64,000 bases of DNA from an uncultured Erythrobacter sp. (GCA_947503275.1 CANNCZ010000001.1:1426001-1490000), one strand, 5' to 3'. Counted from the first letter of the stretch, positions 7,876 to 17,222 are shown. Numbers and translations: made by a program. Notes: generated by a model not told the origin, from the letters alone.

Positions 7876-9189
7876 ATGTCAAATCATCGTATCACTCTGA
7901 TCAGGCAGGCTGATGCTCACATCGACGCATTAGATCCAGTTATGATCGTCGAACAAGCAATTCACACATGCCGCGATATGGTAGCCAGTGCGAGCAAAGA
8001 GATCAGTGACATTCGGCTGGCTGGTGGTGAAGCAGGCGAAGGGATGGACAAGGTCAAGGAAGCCTATTTCAACAGCGAGGGGAAGAGCTTTCCAATCTGG
8101 TTCGGCTGGCATGAACGCAACCCAGACAGAGCTCTCAAACGCATCGAAACACGCTTTAACGAGATCATTCAGAGGATTGATAAGGGTCTGAATATCCGAT
8201 GCCGCCCCGCTACCGGGCGCAGGTCCGGCCGCTGCGACAAAGACGGCTTTGCTTATCAGGTGGGCGGATCAATTAGGGCGCGCAAATTTCACCTGTGTCC
8301 AAAGTGGTTCAACAAAGAGTTTGAGGACGGCGGTCACGCGCTGAAGCTTGATAACAATGTCTATCGCGCGTCGATTATTGCACATGAAATCTGTCATGCG
8401 GTTGGTGGGCTTGGTACTAGAGATCAAAGACTGGCTCCTTGCGTCAAGGTTTACAACGAAAACAAAGCCCTTGCCTTCGCCGCCAACGAACCATTGAAGG
8501 CGGCAAAGAGCCCAGAAAATGTCGAACAGTTTCTGGTGTACCGGGAACGGGTTCGGCAAAAGCCGGAGTCCTTTATCCGTATGCCAAAGGCTGACGACAC
8601 CCCTCCCTTGCAATGGACCGGCGTGCCGGCCAATCCTGATACTGCGGTCCATCATCCCAACGGCAATATCTATTTCTTTAAAGGGGACAGATATTGGCGA
8701 TACAATCCAACCACTTTTCAGGTCGACAAAGCCAATGCCAGAATTGGTATCGATGGGTGGGCTGGCGTCCCTCACAATTTGGATGCGGCACTGCTGCATC
8801 CAAGCAATGGCAAGATCTATTTCTTCAAAGGAGACTGCTATTACCGGTATGTTCCGGGCGTTGGCATTGATCACGATGATACTCGCAAAATTGGCGAATA
8901 TGGGTGGGCCGGGGTTACACCCAATATCGACGCTGCGATCATGTCGAAGAACAAATCCCATGCGCTGTTTTTCTATGGACCATATTATCGCACATTCAGC
9001 TTCGGATCAGGCCGCGCAGGCGCTTTGATGCACATCCGAGACACGCGAAAGTGGGGCCAATTTGACTATTTGTACGGCAGCTTCGATGCGGCATTAATGA
9101 ATGAACAGACGGGCCACGGGACGTTTTTCACCGGCGATCATTATCAAATGGACGATATGGCAGGATACAACACCCATTTTGGCAGCTAG
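7876..9189 (+). CDS. Aspzincin-like metallopeptidase with hemopexin propeller
   Basis: 437 residues, start ATG 7876 behind AGGGGAAG. Residues 1-230 contain HEICH at about 170-174 followed by LGTRD, the zinc motif HExxH plus GTxD of the M35 deuterolysin/lysine-specific (aspzincin) clan, so Asp183 is the expected third ligand. Residues about 240-437 hold four hemopexin blades, each with the pattern W-GVP-N-DAA, then YFFKGD-YYRY; the fourth is degenerate. No signal peptide is visible, so export would need another route. A peptidase that binds partners through a four-bladed propeller is the simplest reading. Bacterial hemopexin proteins are uncommon. Two small ABM genes follow. Confidence 0.78.
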   Translation: MSNHRITLIRQADAHIDALDPVMIVEQAIHTCRDMVASASKEISDIRLAGGEAGEGMDKVKEAYFNSEGKSFPIWFGWHERNPDRALKRIETRFNEIIQRIDKGLNIRCRPATGRRSGRCDKDGFAYQVGGSIRARKFHLCPKWFNKEFEDGGHALKLDNNVYRASIIAHEICHAVGGLGTRDQRLAPCVKVYNENKALAFAANEPLKAAKSPENVEQFLVYRERVRQKPESFIRMPKADDTPPLQWTGVPANPDTAVHHPNGNIYFFKGDRYWRYNPTTFQVDKANARIGIDGWAGVPHNLDAALLHPSNGKIYFFKGDCYYRYVPGVGIDHDDTRKIGEYGWAGVTPNIDAAIMSKNKSHALFFYGPYYRTFSFGSGRAGALMHIRDTRKWGQFDYLYGSFDAALMNEQTGHGTFFTGDHYQMDDMAGYNTHFGS

Positions 9190-9223
9190 GCTGCGCGGAA
9201 TGGGAATCAGGAGTAAGTCGACC

Positions 9224-9526
9224 ATGTTGATTGTATTGGCAGAAGCCACATTGGGCGAAGGTGCGTTGGAGGCAGCGCGTGGCGCTATGGCGACAATGGT
9301 TGCCGCATCGAATGCTGAAGAGGGCTGTGTAAGCTACGCCTATGCGGTCGATGTGCTCGATCCATCGAAGCTCCACATTGTTGAGAAATGGGTTGATGAA
9401 GCCGCGCTCGCCTTCCATTTCCAAACCCCGCATATGGCCGCGTTTCAGCAGGCTTTGGGTTCCCTCGACGTGCAAATCACAGAGCTTGCGAAATTCGCAG
9501 CCGATGATGGCTCACCGGTAATGTGA
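9224..9526 (+). CDS. Antibiotic biosynthesis monooxygenase (ABM) family protein, copy 1
   Basis: 100 residues of ferredoxin-like dimeric fold: MLIVLAEATLGEG, then AEEGCVSYAYAVDVLDPS, IVEKWVDEAALAFHFQTPHM. The EEGC-Y-Y and E-W-D-ALAFHF-TPH pattern is that of ABM/quinol monooxygenase (YgiN-like) proteins, which oxidise aromatic compounds without a metal or flavin. Start ATG 9224 with AGGAG at 9209-9213. A second paralogue follows after 22 bases; the pair is probably cotranscribed and may form a heterodimer. Confidence 0.85.
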   Translation: MLIVLAEATLGEGALEAARGAMATMVAASNAEEGCVSYAYAVDVLDPSKLHIVEKWVDEAALAFHFQTPHMAAFQQALGSLDVQITELAKFAADDGSPVM

Positions 9527-9548
9527 ACCAGACGAAGGGGGGACAGAT

Positions 9549-9851
9549 ATGATCGTAGTCACCGGCACATTCCGCGTGCCACCCAGCATGATGTCGGTTG
9601 TTATCCCGGCGATGGAGCAGATGATCGCCGCCAGCCGCGCCGAGGAAGGCTGCATCGAATACGCCTATGGCTTTGATGTGCTGGACACGGGGCTGGTCCG
9701 GGTCAGCGAAACATGGCGCGATCGCGAGGCGCTGGAATCGCATTTCCGCACCGCACATATCGCCGAATGGCGCGCGCAGTTTTCAGCTTTGGCTATCTCA
9801 GAACGTGATCTGTTTGCTTATGAAACGGCCGACGAGGGCTTCCACATCTGA
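9549..9851 (+). CDS. Antibiotic biosynthesis monooxygenase (ABM) family protein, copy 2
   Basis: 100 residues, the same length and fold as the preceding gene: MIVVTGTFRVPPSMM, AEEGCIEYAYGFDVLDTG, VSETWRDREALESHFRTAHI. The two copies share the EEGC core and the E-W-D/R-E-AL--HF-T-H helix, but differ widely elsewhere, so the duplication is old. Ribosome site GGGGGGA lies upstream of the ATG. The substrate is not known; the tandem arrangement is the main clue. Confidence 0.85.
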   Translation: MIVVTGTFRVPPSMMSVVIPAMEQMIAASRAEEGCIEYAYGFDVLDTGLVRVSETWRDREALESHFRTAHIAEWRAQFSALAISERDLFAYETADEGFHI

Positions 9852-9860
9852 CGCGCTGGG

Positions 9861-11255
9861 TTACTCGGCTGGCTCATGCGCTTGAGGCTGTTCCGGTGCT
9901 CTACCAGTCCGACCAGACAGACGTGCGCCAATGCGGCGTTTGATGCGAGCCAAAGGCGCAGTGATCACGCCATTGGCCTCCATCCAGTCATAGTACTGCC
10001 GATATTTGGGATCTTCGGCGAGCAAATGCGCCTCTTCGGTACGAGCGCGCCAGTAATATATGGCATTCACGATCAGCAAGAAGAACGTGTTGCGGATCAT
10101 ATCCACCGGCGATCCGCTCGTGACGAGGAACGGCATGACCGAGCACCACCAGAACAGGTTCTTTGACAGATAGGCCGGGTGGCGGGTGTAGCGATACGGC
10201 CCGTTGGTCAGCACTCCGCGATAGGTGAGGTTGGAAAAGCGAATGCCAAACGCAACCGTTGCCCATGCATAGATCGCAGTGAGGAAAATCAGCCAAGCCG
10301 CCCATGCCCACAGCATCGGCTCATTGCCCGCTAGCCAGTGGCCCCAGCCCTCAACATTGGCTTCGTAGCTGAGTATCTGATTGTTGTTTCCTATGATCCC
10401 CCACACAAAGGGCGGATAACACAGCAACGCCGCCAACCACCCGCCAAGGAATGGGTTGCCGGAACGGATATGCGCATCAAGCGGACGCAGCGTGAACAGA
10501 TAACCCACCGTGCCAATCTGCACGTCGATCAGGAACAGCAGCGTGATTAACAGCATCCCGAACTCAACCGGGTTGGAGAGGATCGCGGCGGGATTGCTCT
10601 CAACGATAAAGGCGAAACCTGGTGGCAGGATCGAGATCATAAACGCGCCAAAAAACGCCTTAATCGCCCATGCGCGCCAATGTTTCTTGATCAGGTCGAC
10701 GTCCCACTGATCGCGCCCAACTAACATTGCGCCAAAATGCCATGTACCGTCCGCGCGTGGGTCAATCATATAGCGGTCAAGCCAGATGATATAGGGCACT
10801 GACAGCACCACCATGGGCACAATCGCAAAGCCCAGAACCTCCATCGCAAACAGGTATGACCCGTCCCAATACCATCGCGCGAGGCAGTAAAAACCCGCGA
10901 GGACAACCCATGTTGCCCAAAGCCCGGCGATTTTAACCGCAGCAGTTGGCATCGCATCATTGACGCTGCGCGAGAGGCTCCAATCAAGTCCAGTCGATGG
11001 GCGCAAATGCACTCGGTCAACCAGCAGCGACCAAATCGCCATTGGGCCTGCGGTAAACACCATTGCGGTCAGCGCAGCATAAGGGCCGGATAAGACGCCA
11101 TATTCCCCTTCCAACCCAACCATTTCGGCAAACGCTGGAAAGGTACGGCAGAACAAAATCCACACGAACAGACCCAGCAATCCGGCAAGGCCCACGCCTG
11201 CGGAAACATCGCTTTTCGGCAATGTTAAGGGTTTCGAGGGGGAACGCTCGCTCAT
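9861..11255 (-). CDS. Polytopic membrane protein with ICMT-like methyltransferase end
   Basis: 464 residues with about ten hydrophobic segments. The C-terminal quarter carries GPYRYTRHPAYLSKNLFWW and later AHLLAEDPKYRQYYDW, the signature of isoprenylcysteine carboxyl methyltransferase/phospholipid methyltransferase-like membrane enzymes that bind S-adenosylmethionine at the membrane face. The long N-terminal membrane domain is unusual for the simple ICMT proteins of about 200 residues. Substrate unknown. It is convergent with the ABM pair, ending ten bases from it. Confidence 0.75.
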   Translation of the reverse strand: MSERSPSKPLTLPKSDVSAGVGLAGLLGLFVWILFCRTFPAFAEMVGLEGEYGVLSGPYAALTAMVFTAGPMAIWSLLVDRVHLRPSTGLDWSLSRSVNDAMPTAAVKIAGLWATWVVLAGFYCLARWYWDGSYLFAMEVLGFAIVPMVVLSVPYIIWLDRYMIDPRADGTWHFGAMLVGRDQWDVDLIKKHWRAWAIKAFFGAFMISILPPGFAFIVESNPAAILSNPVEFGMLLITLLFLIDVQIGTVGYLFTLRPLDAHIRSGNPFLGGWLAALLCYPPFVWGIIGNNNQILSYEANVEGWGHWLAGNEPMLWAWAAWLIFLTAIYAWATVAFGIRFSNLTYRGVLTNGPYRYTRHPAYLSKNLFWWCSVMPFLVTSGSPVDMIRNTFFLLIVNAIYYWRARTEEAHLLAEDPKYRQYYDWMEANGVITAPLARIKRRIGARLSGRTGRAPEQPQAHEPAE

Positions 11256-11365
11256 TACCCCCGGCCAATAGCGCCAAAGGGTTAATTCTCCGGCTACATT
11301 ATCCGCGTTGTGCCGCAGGCGGACACGCTCGCTTCATTGGTTAACAGTGCACCACCGCCAACGCC

Positions 11366-12715
11366 TCATTTCCAGGCGTGGATGGTTCCGCTGTCGTCCA
11401 GAATATAGAGCATGTTGTCGGCGACCACCGGCGGCAAAGTCACCGGCTGATCAATGTCCGCAAACATTTCCGCAGAGCCTTCGCCTACACTGACTTTCCA
11501 GATTTCGCCGCGCGAACTTGCAACCCACAGATTGCCGCCAGCAAGAACGGGACCGGTCCAGAAAATCGGGCCTTTGCGATCTTCCTCGTCGCGGAATTGC
11601 TGCAACTGGCTGATCCAGCGTACGCGCCCGGTTGAGCGTGCAATGGCGAGCAAACGGGCATCATCGGTGAGAGTGAAAATCCACTCACCCGCGATGGAAG
11701 GGGTTGAGATACCGGCTAGGTTCAACTCCCAAATCCGCTGACCCGTGACCAGCTCGTATGCGGCCATGCGGCCACCTTGGCCAAGGGCATAGACCCGGCC
11801 TGAATCGATGATGGGGTCCGCATCAATATCGGTCAGCGAGCTGACCGTGGTCGAGATGTTAGTCCGCGCCAAAGCGTCGGCCCACAATGTGCGTCCGTTC
11901 TCGTACCGATAGGCGCTGAGTTCGCCGGATGAATAGCCGGCAATCACAGTGCCATTGCCAGCCGCAGGCGCAGCAACGCCGAAAACGCCGGATTGTGCGC
12001 TGGAGCCGGATTCGTTCCACAACAGCGCGCCGTCAGAAGCATTAAGAGAGATGACCTGATTGTCCTGCGTCATCACAAACACTTGGCCAAAGGCGACGGT
12101 TGGCGAACCGCGCAGTGGACCGGCAGGCTTGACCTTCCAGATCACCTCTCCGGTAATTGCATCCAACGCCTTAGCTTCACCCGCGCCATTGGTCGCGTAG
12201 AGGCGGCCCGCGTCAAAGCTCACCCCACCACCAAAGAGAGATGGGCGCATATCGTCGCTCATTTCATCGTCGCCGCGTGTCCAAACAGGCGCACCGGTCT
12301 TACGATCAAAAGCATGGATTATGCCGTCTGTTCCCTCAGCAAACAGCATGTCACCGCCTACGACTGGGGCAGCGGCGAGACGTTCGCGGTCGCTCGATCC
12401 CCGGATTCGCGCAGTCCAAGCCTTCGTTGGATTTTCGGCCAGCGTCAGGTGACCATAGGATTTGCTCGCGGAACCGCCGACCTGTGGCCATTCGGCATTA
12501 GTCCGTGCGGGCGGCAGGACGACGGAGACAGTCGCAAGCGTGGGATCGACCGCAGCGCCTGTTTCAATGCGCGACAGGATCGGAGTGCGGTTGCCGACGG
12601 TCGGCGTGGTTTTTTCACCACCGCCAAACAGGCCGCCACCGGCGCATCCGGTTAGCGCCGCTGCGAGTGCGCCAACTGCCAAAGCGCCCTTCATTCGGGT
12701 CAATCGTTTATCCAT
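11366..12715 (-). CDS. bamB: Outer membrane assembly lipoprotein BamB
   Basis: 449 residues. The N-terminus is a lipoprotein signal (ALAVGALAAALTGC, Cys at about 24). After it come repeated PQQ-type propeller blades such as IIHAFDRKTGAPVWTRG, AKALDAITGEVIWKVKP and LLAIARSTGRVRWISQL, as in the eight-bladed BamB. BamB joins the BAM complex at the inner face of the outer membrane and helps fold beta-barrel proteins. Its upstream neighbour, 24 bases away, is the TPR protein often paired with bamB. Confidence 0.9.
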   Translation of the reverse strand: MDKRLTRMKGALAVGALAAALTGCAGGGLFGGGEKTTPTVGNRTPILSRIETGAAVDPTLATVSVVLPPARTNAEWPQVGGSASKSYGHLTLAENPTKAWTARIRGSSDRERLAAAPVVGGDMLFAEGTDGIIHAFDRKTGAPVWTRGDDEMSDDMRPSLFGGGVSFDAGRLYATNGAGEAKALDAITGEVIWKVKPAGPLRGSPTVAFGQVFVMTQDNQVISLNASDGALLWNESGSSAQSGVFGVAAPAAGNGTVIAGYSSGELSAYRYENGRTLWADALARTNISTTVSSLTDIDADPIIDSGRVYALGQGGRMAAYELVTGQRIWELNLAGISTPSIAGEWIFTLTDDARLLAIARSTGRVRWISQLQQFRDEEDRKGPIFWTGPVLAGGNLWVASSRGEIWKVSVGEGSAEMFADIDQPVTLPPVVADNMLYILDDSGTIHAWK

Positions 12716-12739
12716 CTATCCGTCCAGTCCAAATTGTCT

Positions 12740-13552
12740 TTATTGCTGAGGTCCGGTGGGTCCAGCTGATGCGGCCCCATCGGCAGGGATCACACCTTCA
12801 TCTTGAAGCAATTGCTCCACATCCTCGATCGCATCCACACCTAATAGACCCGCCATCTGGCGCGCACGTGAACGCAATGTCTCAGGAAGGTCCTCATCTT
12901 TCGAAATTTCGCCAAACAGCGCGCCTGCCTCATCACGGTTGCCCGCTTCGAGATGCGCGATGGCTACCAGTTCACCAGCACTGCCAAAGAATGCGTGACC
13001 GGGCACAGCGAGCTGGTCGAGCTTTGCGATGATGTCGGCGGGTTCGCGGTCGTCAAAAGTGGTGGCCACTTCGCGCACCAGAGCAAGATCGCGCATCGCT
13101 TGAGGTGCTTCGGTATCGGCGACAATGGCGGCGTACAGCTCTACTGCGCGGCCTGTGTCGTCTTGTTCAAGAGCGGAGGCAGCTTGAAGGAAGCGCGCGA
13201 CCGTACGCGCGCCGGGTGATCCATCTTCGATAAGAGGCGCGACCTTTTCGTCCGCCCCTGCGAAATCTTGCACATCCACCGAATCGAGCGCGCTAATGAT
13301 GGCCTCTGATTGCTCTTCGAGGCCAGCCTCTGTGGTGCTGTCCCAATACCAATATCCAAACAAACCGGCCAAAAGCAGCGCAATCCCGCCGCCCAATGCA
13401 ATACCGTAATCCTTGAGGAACGTGGCCGCATCATCCTTACGGACAGCCTCATCGATCTCGCGCATGAGGATTTCGTCCTCGCGCGATGGGCCTTCTGGAT
13501 TAGTCCCACCAGGTTGTTCTTCGCCGGGAATTTCAGTTGGAGTGCGCGCCAC
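12740..13552 (-). CDS. YfgM-like membrane-anchored TPR protein
   Basis: 270 residues. A soluble charged N-terminus of about 45 residues with DEILMREIDEAVRKDDAATFLKDYG is followed by one membrane helix (IALGGGIALLLAGLFGYWYW) and a helical TPR-like domain with several ALEQDDTGRAVELYAAI-style repeats. This is the YfgM/TPR_21 arrangement, an ancillary periplasmic chaperone-type factor of the Sec translocon. The gene order ahead of bamB supports it. The Pro/Gly/Ala-rich tail is low complexity. Confidence 0.8.
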   Translation of the reverse strand: MARTPTEIPGEEQPGGTNPEGPSREDEILMREIDEAVRKDDAATFLKDYGIALGGGIALLLAGLFGYWYWDSTTEAGLEEQSEAIISALDSVDVQDFAGADEKVAPLIEDGSPGARTVARFLQAASALEQDDTGRAVELYAAIVADTEAPQAMRDLALVREVATTFDDREPADIIAKLDQLAVPGHAFFGSAGELVAIAHLEAGNRDEAGALFGEISKDEDLPETLRSRARQMAGLLGVDAIEDVEQLLQDEGVIPADGAASAGPTGPQQ

Positions 13553-13730
13553 GGGGCGGATTTCCTCGTTACAATGTCTAAGATTGGCTTGCGCGGCTCT
13601 TTAAGCAGCGCAGCGCGTGGGCGCAATGGCGCACGGACAGGCGATCACAGTTGCGATTGACACTCCCAGCTCACAATTAACGACCCAGCCCGAATTGGAG
13701 GATGACCCTGCGAAGTTGAACGCGCAATTA

Positions 13731-13748
13731 AGGGCGCTCAAGCGCCCT
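13731..13748 (-). terminator. Possible terminator hairpin over the glycosyltransferase stop codon
   Basis: AGGGCGC (13731-13737) and GCGCCCT (13742-13748) pair around the tetraloop that contains the stop codon. On the minus strand TTAATTG follows, a weak U tract. A factor-independent terminator is possible but not certain. Confidence 0.4.
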
Positions 13749-14877
13749 GCTCCATCGCCCCCCAATACAATGCTCGATAGCTGGCGATCATGCGCGTTTC
13801 ATCAAAGTGTTCTGCGGCCCGTTCGCGGTTGGCCGCACCCAATTGAGCACGCAAGTCCGGGTTCGCGGCTAGTGCATCCAACGTATTCGCCAATGCATCC
13901 ACATTGTCCGGAGCAGCAATCAGCGCACGGTTGGGTTCAGACAGGATAGTGCGAATATCGCCAACATCGGGCGCGGCCACAGGCAGGCCAGCGGCCATCG
14001 CCTCAACCACTGAAAGCGGGAATTGCTCACTTTTGGAAGACAGCGCGAAGATATCGAACATCCCGATCAGCTTTTCCGGCTCCGTCACAGCGCCGGGCAG
14101 ATGAACACGGTGCGACACCTCCAGATCATCGGCGACCGCTTTGATCGCTTCGCGGTCCGGCCCCTCACCCAAGATCACCAGCTGCCAATTTTCGGGAAGT
14201 TGAGCAAACGCACGCACCATCATGGTCAGCTGCTTAACCGGGCGCAGACCCGCAAGTGTCCCGACCCAGCGCTCTCCCGTGCGCTTAACCACGCGGAATC
14301 CCTTGGGATCGGCTTTGCCGGCGAATTTTGCGGTCGCGATACCATTGGGAATGCGCGAGACCTGTTCGCGCGGTTGTTGCCAAGCATTGTGCGCAATCTG
14401 CTCCAGCACCCGGCTCGGCACGACCAATTGATGCGTTCGGCGCAGTGCTATTCGGCGGAACCAATTGCGCGATGATTTGAGCTGATCCGCCTCATCCTCG
14501 TTAAAGCCATCCTCATGATGGATCAGCGGGGGCAGCTTTAGCGGGTCGCAAAACACCGTGTGCGCCATCACCGCATTCATTGCGCCCCAATTGTATGTGA
14601 GAACAAGGTCAAACGGCTTCATCGCCTTGGCTATCGCAACCATGCGCCCCGGCGTTGGTAGACCTGTGAGCGAAGGAAAACTTGCTGGAAAAGCGGCATT
14701 CACACCGCGCGAAATATGATCGCGCGCGCCCAGTTGATCGGGCATTCCAGAGACGATTGTGTGTGACAATTCGTCACCAAACGCATTCATCAATTGCACC
14801 GCGCGCAGCTCTTTGCCGCCCGGCGCAAAGGTCGAATGCAAGTGCAGGATTTTGGGAACTTTGGCCTCAGACGTCAT
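13738..14877 (-). CDS. GT4-family glycosyltransferase
   Basis: 379 residues with two Rossmann-like halves. The N-terminal half has HLHSTFAPGGKELRAVQLMN. The C-terminal half has LAGLRPVKQLTMMVRAF, VILGEGPDREAIKAVADD and the donor-binding stretch ALSSKSEQFPLSVVEAMAAGLPV with the E-x7-E motif. This is the GT-B fold, family 4 layout. It would transfer a sugar from a nucleotide donor at the cytoplasmic face of the membrane, for a lipid or capsule; the acceptor is unknown. It follows the hydrolase gene after nine bases, on the same strand, so the two are probably cotranscribed. Confidence 0.88.
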   Translation of the reverse strand: MTSEAKVPKILHLHSTFAPGGKELRAVQLMNAFGDELSHTIVSGMPDQLGARDHISRGVNAAFPASFPSLTGLPTPGRMVAIAKAMKPFDLVLTYNWGAMNAVMAHTVFCDPLKLPPLIHHEDGFNEDEADQLKSSRNWFRRIALRRTHQLVVPSRVLEQIAHNAWQQPREQVSRIPNGIATAKFAGKADPKGFRVVKRTGERWVGTLAGLRPVKQLTMMVRAFAQLPENWQLVILGEGPDREAIKAVADDLEVSHRVHLPGAVTEPEKLIGMFDIFALSSKSEQFPLSVVEAMAAGLPVAAPDVGDIRTILSEPNRALIAAPDNVDALANTLDALAANPDLRAQLGAANRERAAEHFDETRMIASYRALYWGAMEQGA

Positions 14878-14886
14878 GACGTCGCG

Positions 14887-15750
14887 TCACACTTTCGCCA
14901 ACAGCGCATTGATCGCCGCGCGCGCTTCGGGTTCGTCCAAAGTCGGCGCATGGCCGACACGCGGGACAGTGACGCTGGTCATAGCTGGGTTGCGCACGCC
15001 CATCTGCTTCACCGTTTCCTCCGTCAAAAGGTCGGATAATTCACCGCGCACCAGCACCATCGGCACATCGCGCAACGCTTCATAAGCGAGCCACAGATTG
15101 GGCGGCGCGGCATTGCCTGCGTCCTTAAACGGCTCAGCAATCGCCATGTCATAGTCGAACCCGATCCGCCCGTTTTGCCCGACCACAAATGTGCGCTTGG
15201 CCATCTCCAACCATTGATCGAGGTCGTAGTCTGGGAACGAGGATGAATGCACATCGCTGATCGAGCGGGCCGCGTGCATCCAGGTGGGATAGCTGCGCGA
15301 TTGGCCGACATATCCAGAGATACGCTCAATCCCCGCTGGGTTAATCTCTGGCCCGATATCATTCAACACCAATGCCGCGATCCGTCCCGGCCCAGCTGCG
15401 GCCATCAACATCGCCATCAACCCGCCCATCGAGGTGCCGATGATAATGAACTTGTCTACGCCCAACTCGCTCAGCAGTTTTTCCACATCCGCGACATATT
15501 GCATTGGATTGTAGGTCGCCGATGAAGGCGCATAATCGCTTTGCCCGCGACCGCGCATTTCGGGGACAATCACCCGGCGGCTTTGCGCAATATGTGCGGC
15601 CAGATCGGCGAAATCGCGCGAATTGCGGGTCAGGCCATGCATGCACAAAACCGGCAGTCCATCATAACCCTTCGGCCCTGCATAATCGCGGTAATAGAGG
15701 TTAAGGCCGTCCGCACTGGTCCAGCTTTTATCGTCGAAATTATTGGCCAT
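14887..15750 (-). CDS. Alpha/beta hydrolase
   Basis: 287 residues from MANNFDDKSW at 15750; the open frame runs much further upstream but into the divergent selO region. Oxyanion segment HGLTRNSRDF, nucleophile elbow GTSMGGLMAM (Ser), and the catalytic His in VPRVGHAPTLDEPEA are all present, with a lid region between. This is a standard esterase/lactonase-type alpha/beta hydrolase. No good Shine-Dalgarno precedes the chosen ATG, so the start is less sure than the identity. It is first in a two-gene unit with the glycosyltransferase. Confidence 0.85.
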   Translation of the reverse strand: MANNFDDKSWTSADGLNLYYRDYAGPKGYDGLPVLCMHGLTRNSRDFADLAAHIAQSRRVIVPEMRGRGQSDYAPSSATYNPMQYVADVEKLLSELGVDKFIIIGTSMGGLMAMLMAAAGPGRIAALVLNDIGPEINPAGIERISGYVGQSRSYPTWMHAARSISDVHSSSFPDYDLDQWLEMAKRTFVVGQNGRIGFDYDMAIAEPFKDAGNAAPPNLWLAYEALRDVPMVLVRGELSDLLTEETVKQMGVRNPAMTSVTVPRVGHAPTLDEPEARAAINALLAKV

Positions 15751-15821
15751 GAAAGGAACGCGCCCGTTAGCAAATGTTGAGCGCGCTTGCAGGCACGCTT
15801 GCTTACCCCCACTATCGCGGG

Positions 15822-17222
15822 ATGACCGACGAACCGCAAGCCGCGATGTACACCCCTGACCCCGCTGTAAACACTCTGGCCGATTGGCTCGCTGCGCCGG
15901 TGGAGGGTGCAGATTTCCCCGAAACCATTTTGCGTTTTCGCAATGATCGCGCGGCGGCCAGCATCGGCTTAGCAGGCTTAAGCGACGAGGCATGGTGCCA
16001 ATATATGGGCCGTTTTGAACCGTTGGAGGAGAATTTGCCTCAGCCGCTTGCGCTGAAATATCACGGCCATCAATTCCGGGTCTACAATCCGGAAATCGGC
16101 GATGGGCGCGGATTTCTGTTTGCACAAATGCGTGATGAGCATGGCCGATTGATGGACCTTGGAACCAAGGGTTCGGGCACCACCCCCTTTAGCCGTTTGG
16201 GCGATGGTCGGCTGACGCTGAAAGGTGCGGTGCGCGAGATTTTGGCGACTGAGATGCTGGAGGCGTTGGGCGTCAACACATCGAAGACACTGAGCGTCAT
16301 CGAGACCGGCGAAAAGCTGATGCGCGAGGATGAGCCATCGCCCACCCGTTCAGCAGTCATGGTCCGATTAAGCCATTCGCATATCCGCATCGGCACATTC
16401 CAACGCCTGCTCGCACATGAAGAAACCGAGCAGATGGCGGCGCTGGTCCAATATTGCCTCACTCATTTTCCTGGCTCGCCTCCACCTTCCGATGCGCCGG
16501 GCCGCGATGAGCCTGCGGTCAAATTGATGCACAATCTGGTCGAACGCATGGCCGATCTCGCGGCAAGCTATATGGTCGCAGGGTTCGTGCACGGCGTGCT
16601 CAACACCGACAATATGAATGTGACAGGTGAGAGCTTTGATTATGGACCGTGGCGTTGGCTGCCGACATGGGACCCTAGTTTTACTGCCGCCTATTTCGAC
16701 CATGCCGGCCTCTATTCCTTTGGCCGCCAGCCAGAGGCCCTGCACTGGAATTGCGGGCAATTCGCGGTCGCTTTGCGACTGCTGGCTGAAACTGAACCGC
16801 TGGTCTTTGCGCTCGAACGGTTTGGGCCGCTTTATATGGAAGCAATTGCGCGCCGATGGTGTTGGCGATTGGGCGTGGAGCCGCGCGGAGTCGAATACGA
16901 CAGCACGCTTGTTTCCCTATGCGAAAAGGCGATGCGCGATAGCAAGGCGCAACCCGATGCGTTTTTCTTCAAACATCGCGGCGGGGATGGGACGGATGGC
17001 GAGCTGGCTGAGGCATTAATTGACTACACCATCAGCGATAATTCGCACGCCTATTGGAGCGATGCGGTCCCACAATCCATGGTAGTGGATGAAGTCGAAG
17101 CGATATGGTCAGCGATTGATGAGAGTGATGATTGGCAGCCACTCAACGACAAGGTCGCCGCCTTGCGTCGGATGGGCGATGCGCATGGCCCTGCACCCAC
17201 TCCAGCCGGGCACGCCGACTAA
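15822..17222 (+). CDS. selO: Protein adenylyltransferase SelO (YdiU family)
   Basis: 466 residues. Key stretches are LKYHGHQFRVYNPEIGDGRG, GTKGSGTTPFSRLGDGRLTL, SHSHIRIGTFQRLL, and FVHGVLNTDNMNVTGESFDYG, where NTDN and DYG are the pseudokinase catalytic and metal residues. SelO transfers AMP from ATP to Ser, Thr or Tyr of proteins and is linked to oxidative stress. The C-terminal Cys or selenocysteine of some homologues is absent: the protein ends in PTPAGHAD. The start at 15822 gives MTDEPQAAMYTPD; the earlier in-frame start lies in the divergent promoter region. Confidence 0.92.
   Translation: MTDEPQAAMYTPDPAVNTLADWLAAPVEGADFPETILRFRNDRAAASIGLAGLSDEAWCQYMGRFEPLEENLPQPLALKYHGHQFRVYNPEIGDGRGFLFAQMRDEHGRLMDLGTKGSGTTPFSRLGDGRLTLKGAVREILATEMLEALGVNTSKTLSVIETGEKLMREDEPSPTRSAVMVRLSHSHIRIGTFQRLLAHEETEQMAALVQYCLTHFPGSPPPSDAPGRDEPAVKLMHNLVERMADLAASYMVAGFVHGVLNTDNMNVTGESFDYGPWRWLPTWDPSFTAAYFDHAGLYSFGRQPEALHWNCGQFAVALRLLAETEPLVFALERFGPLYMEAIARRWCWRLGVEPRGVEYDSTLVSLCEKAMRDSKAQPDAFFFKHRGGDGTDGELAEALIDYTISDNSHAYWSDAVPQSMVVDEVEAIWSAIDESDDWQPLNDKVAALRRMGDAHGPAPTPAGHAD

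Noticed and set aside
13617..13737. Plus-strand frame of about 40 protein-like residues before the glycosyltransferase end
   Set aside because: It continues antisense into the glycosyltransferase gene and has no ribosome site.
15751..16125. Upstream extension of the alpha/beta hydrolase frame
   Set aside because: It is antisense to selO and has no domain; the hydrolase begins near 15750.
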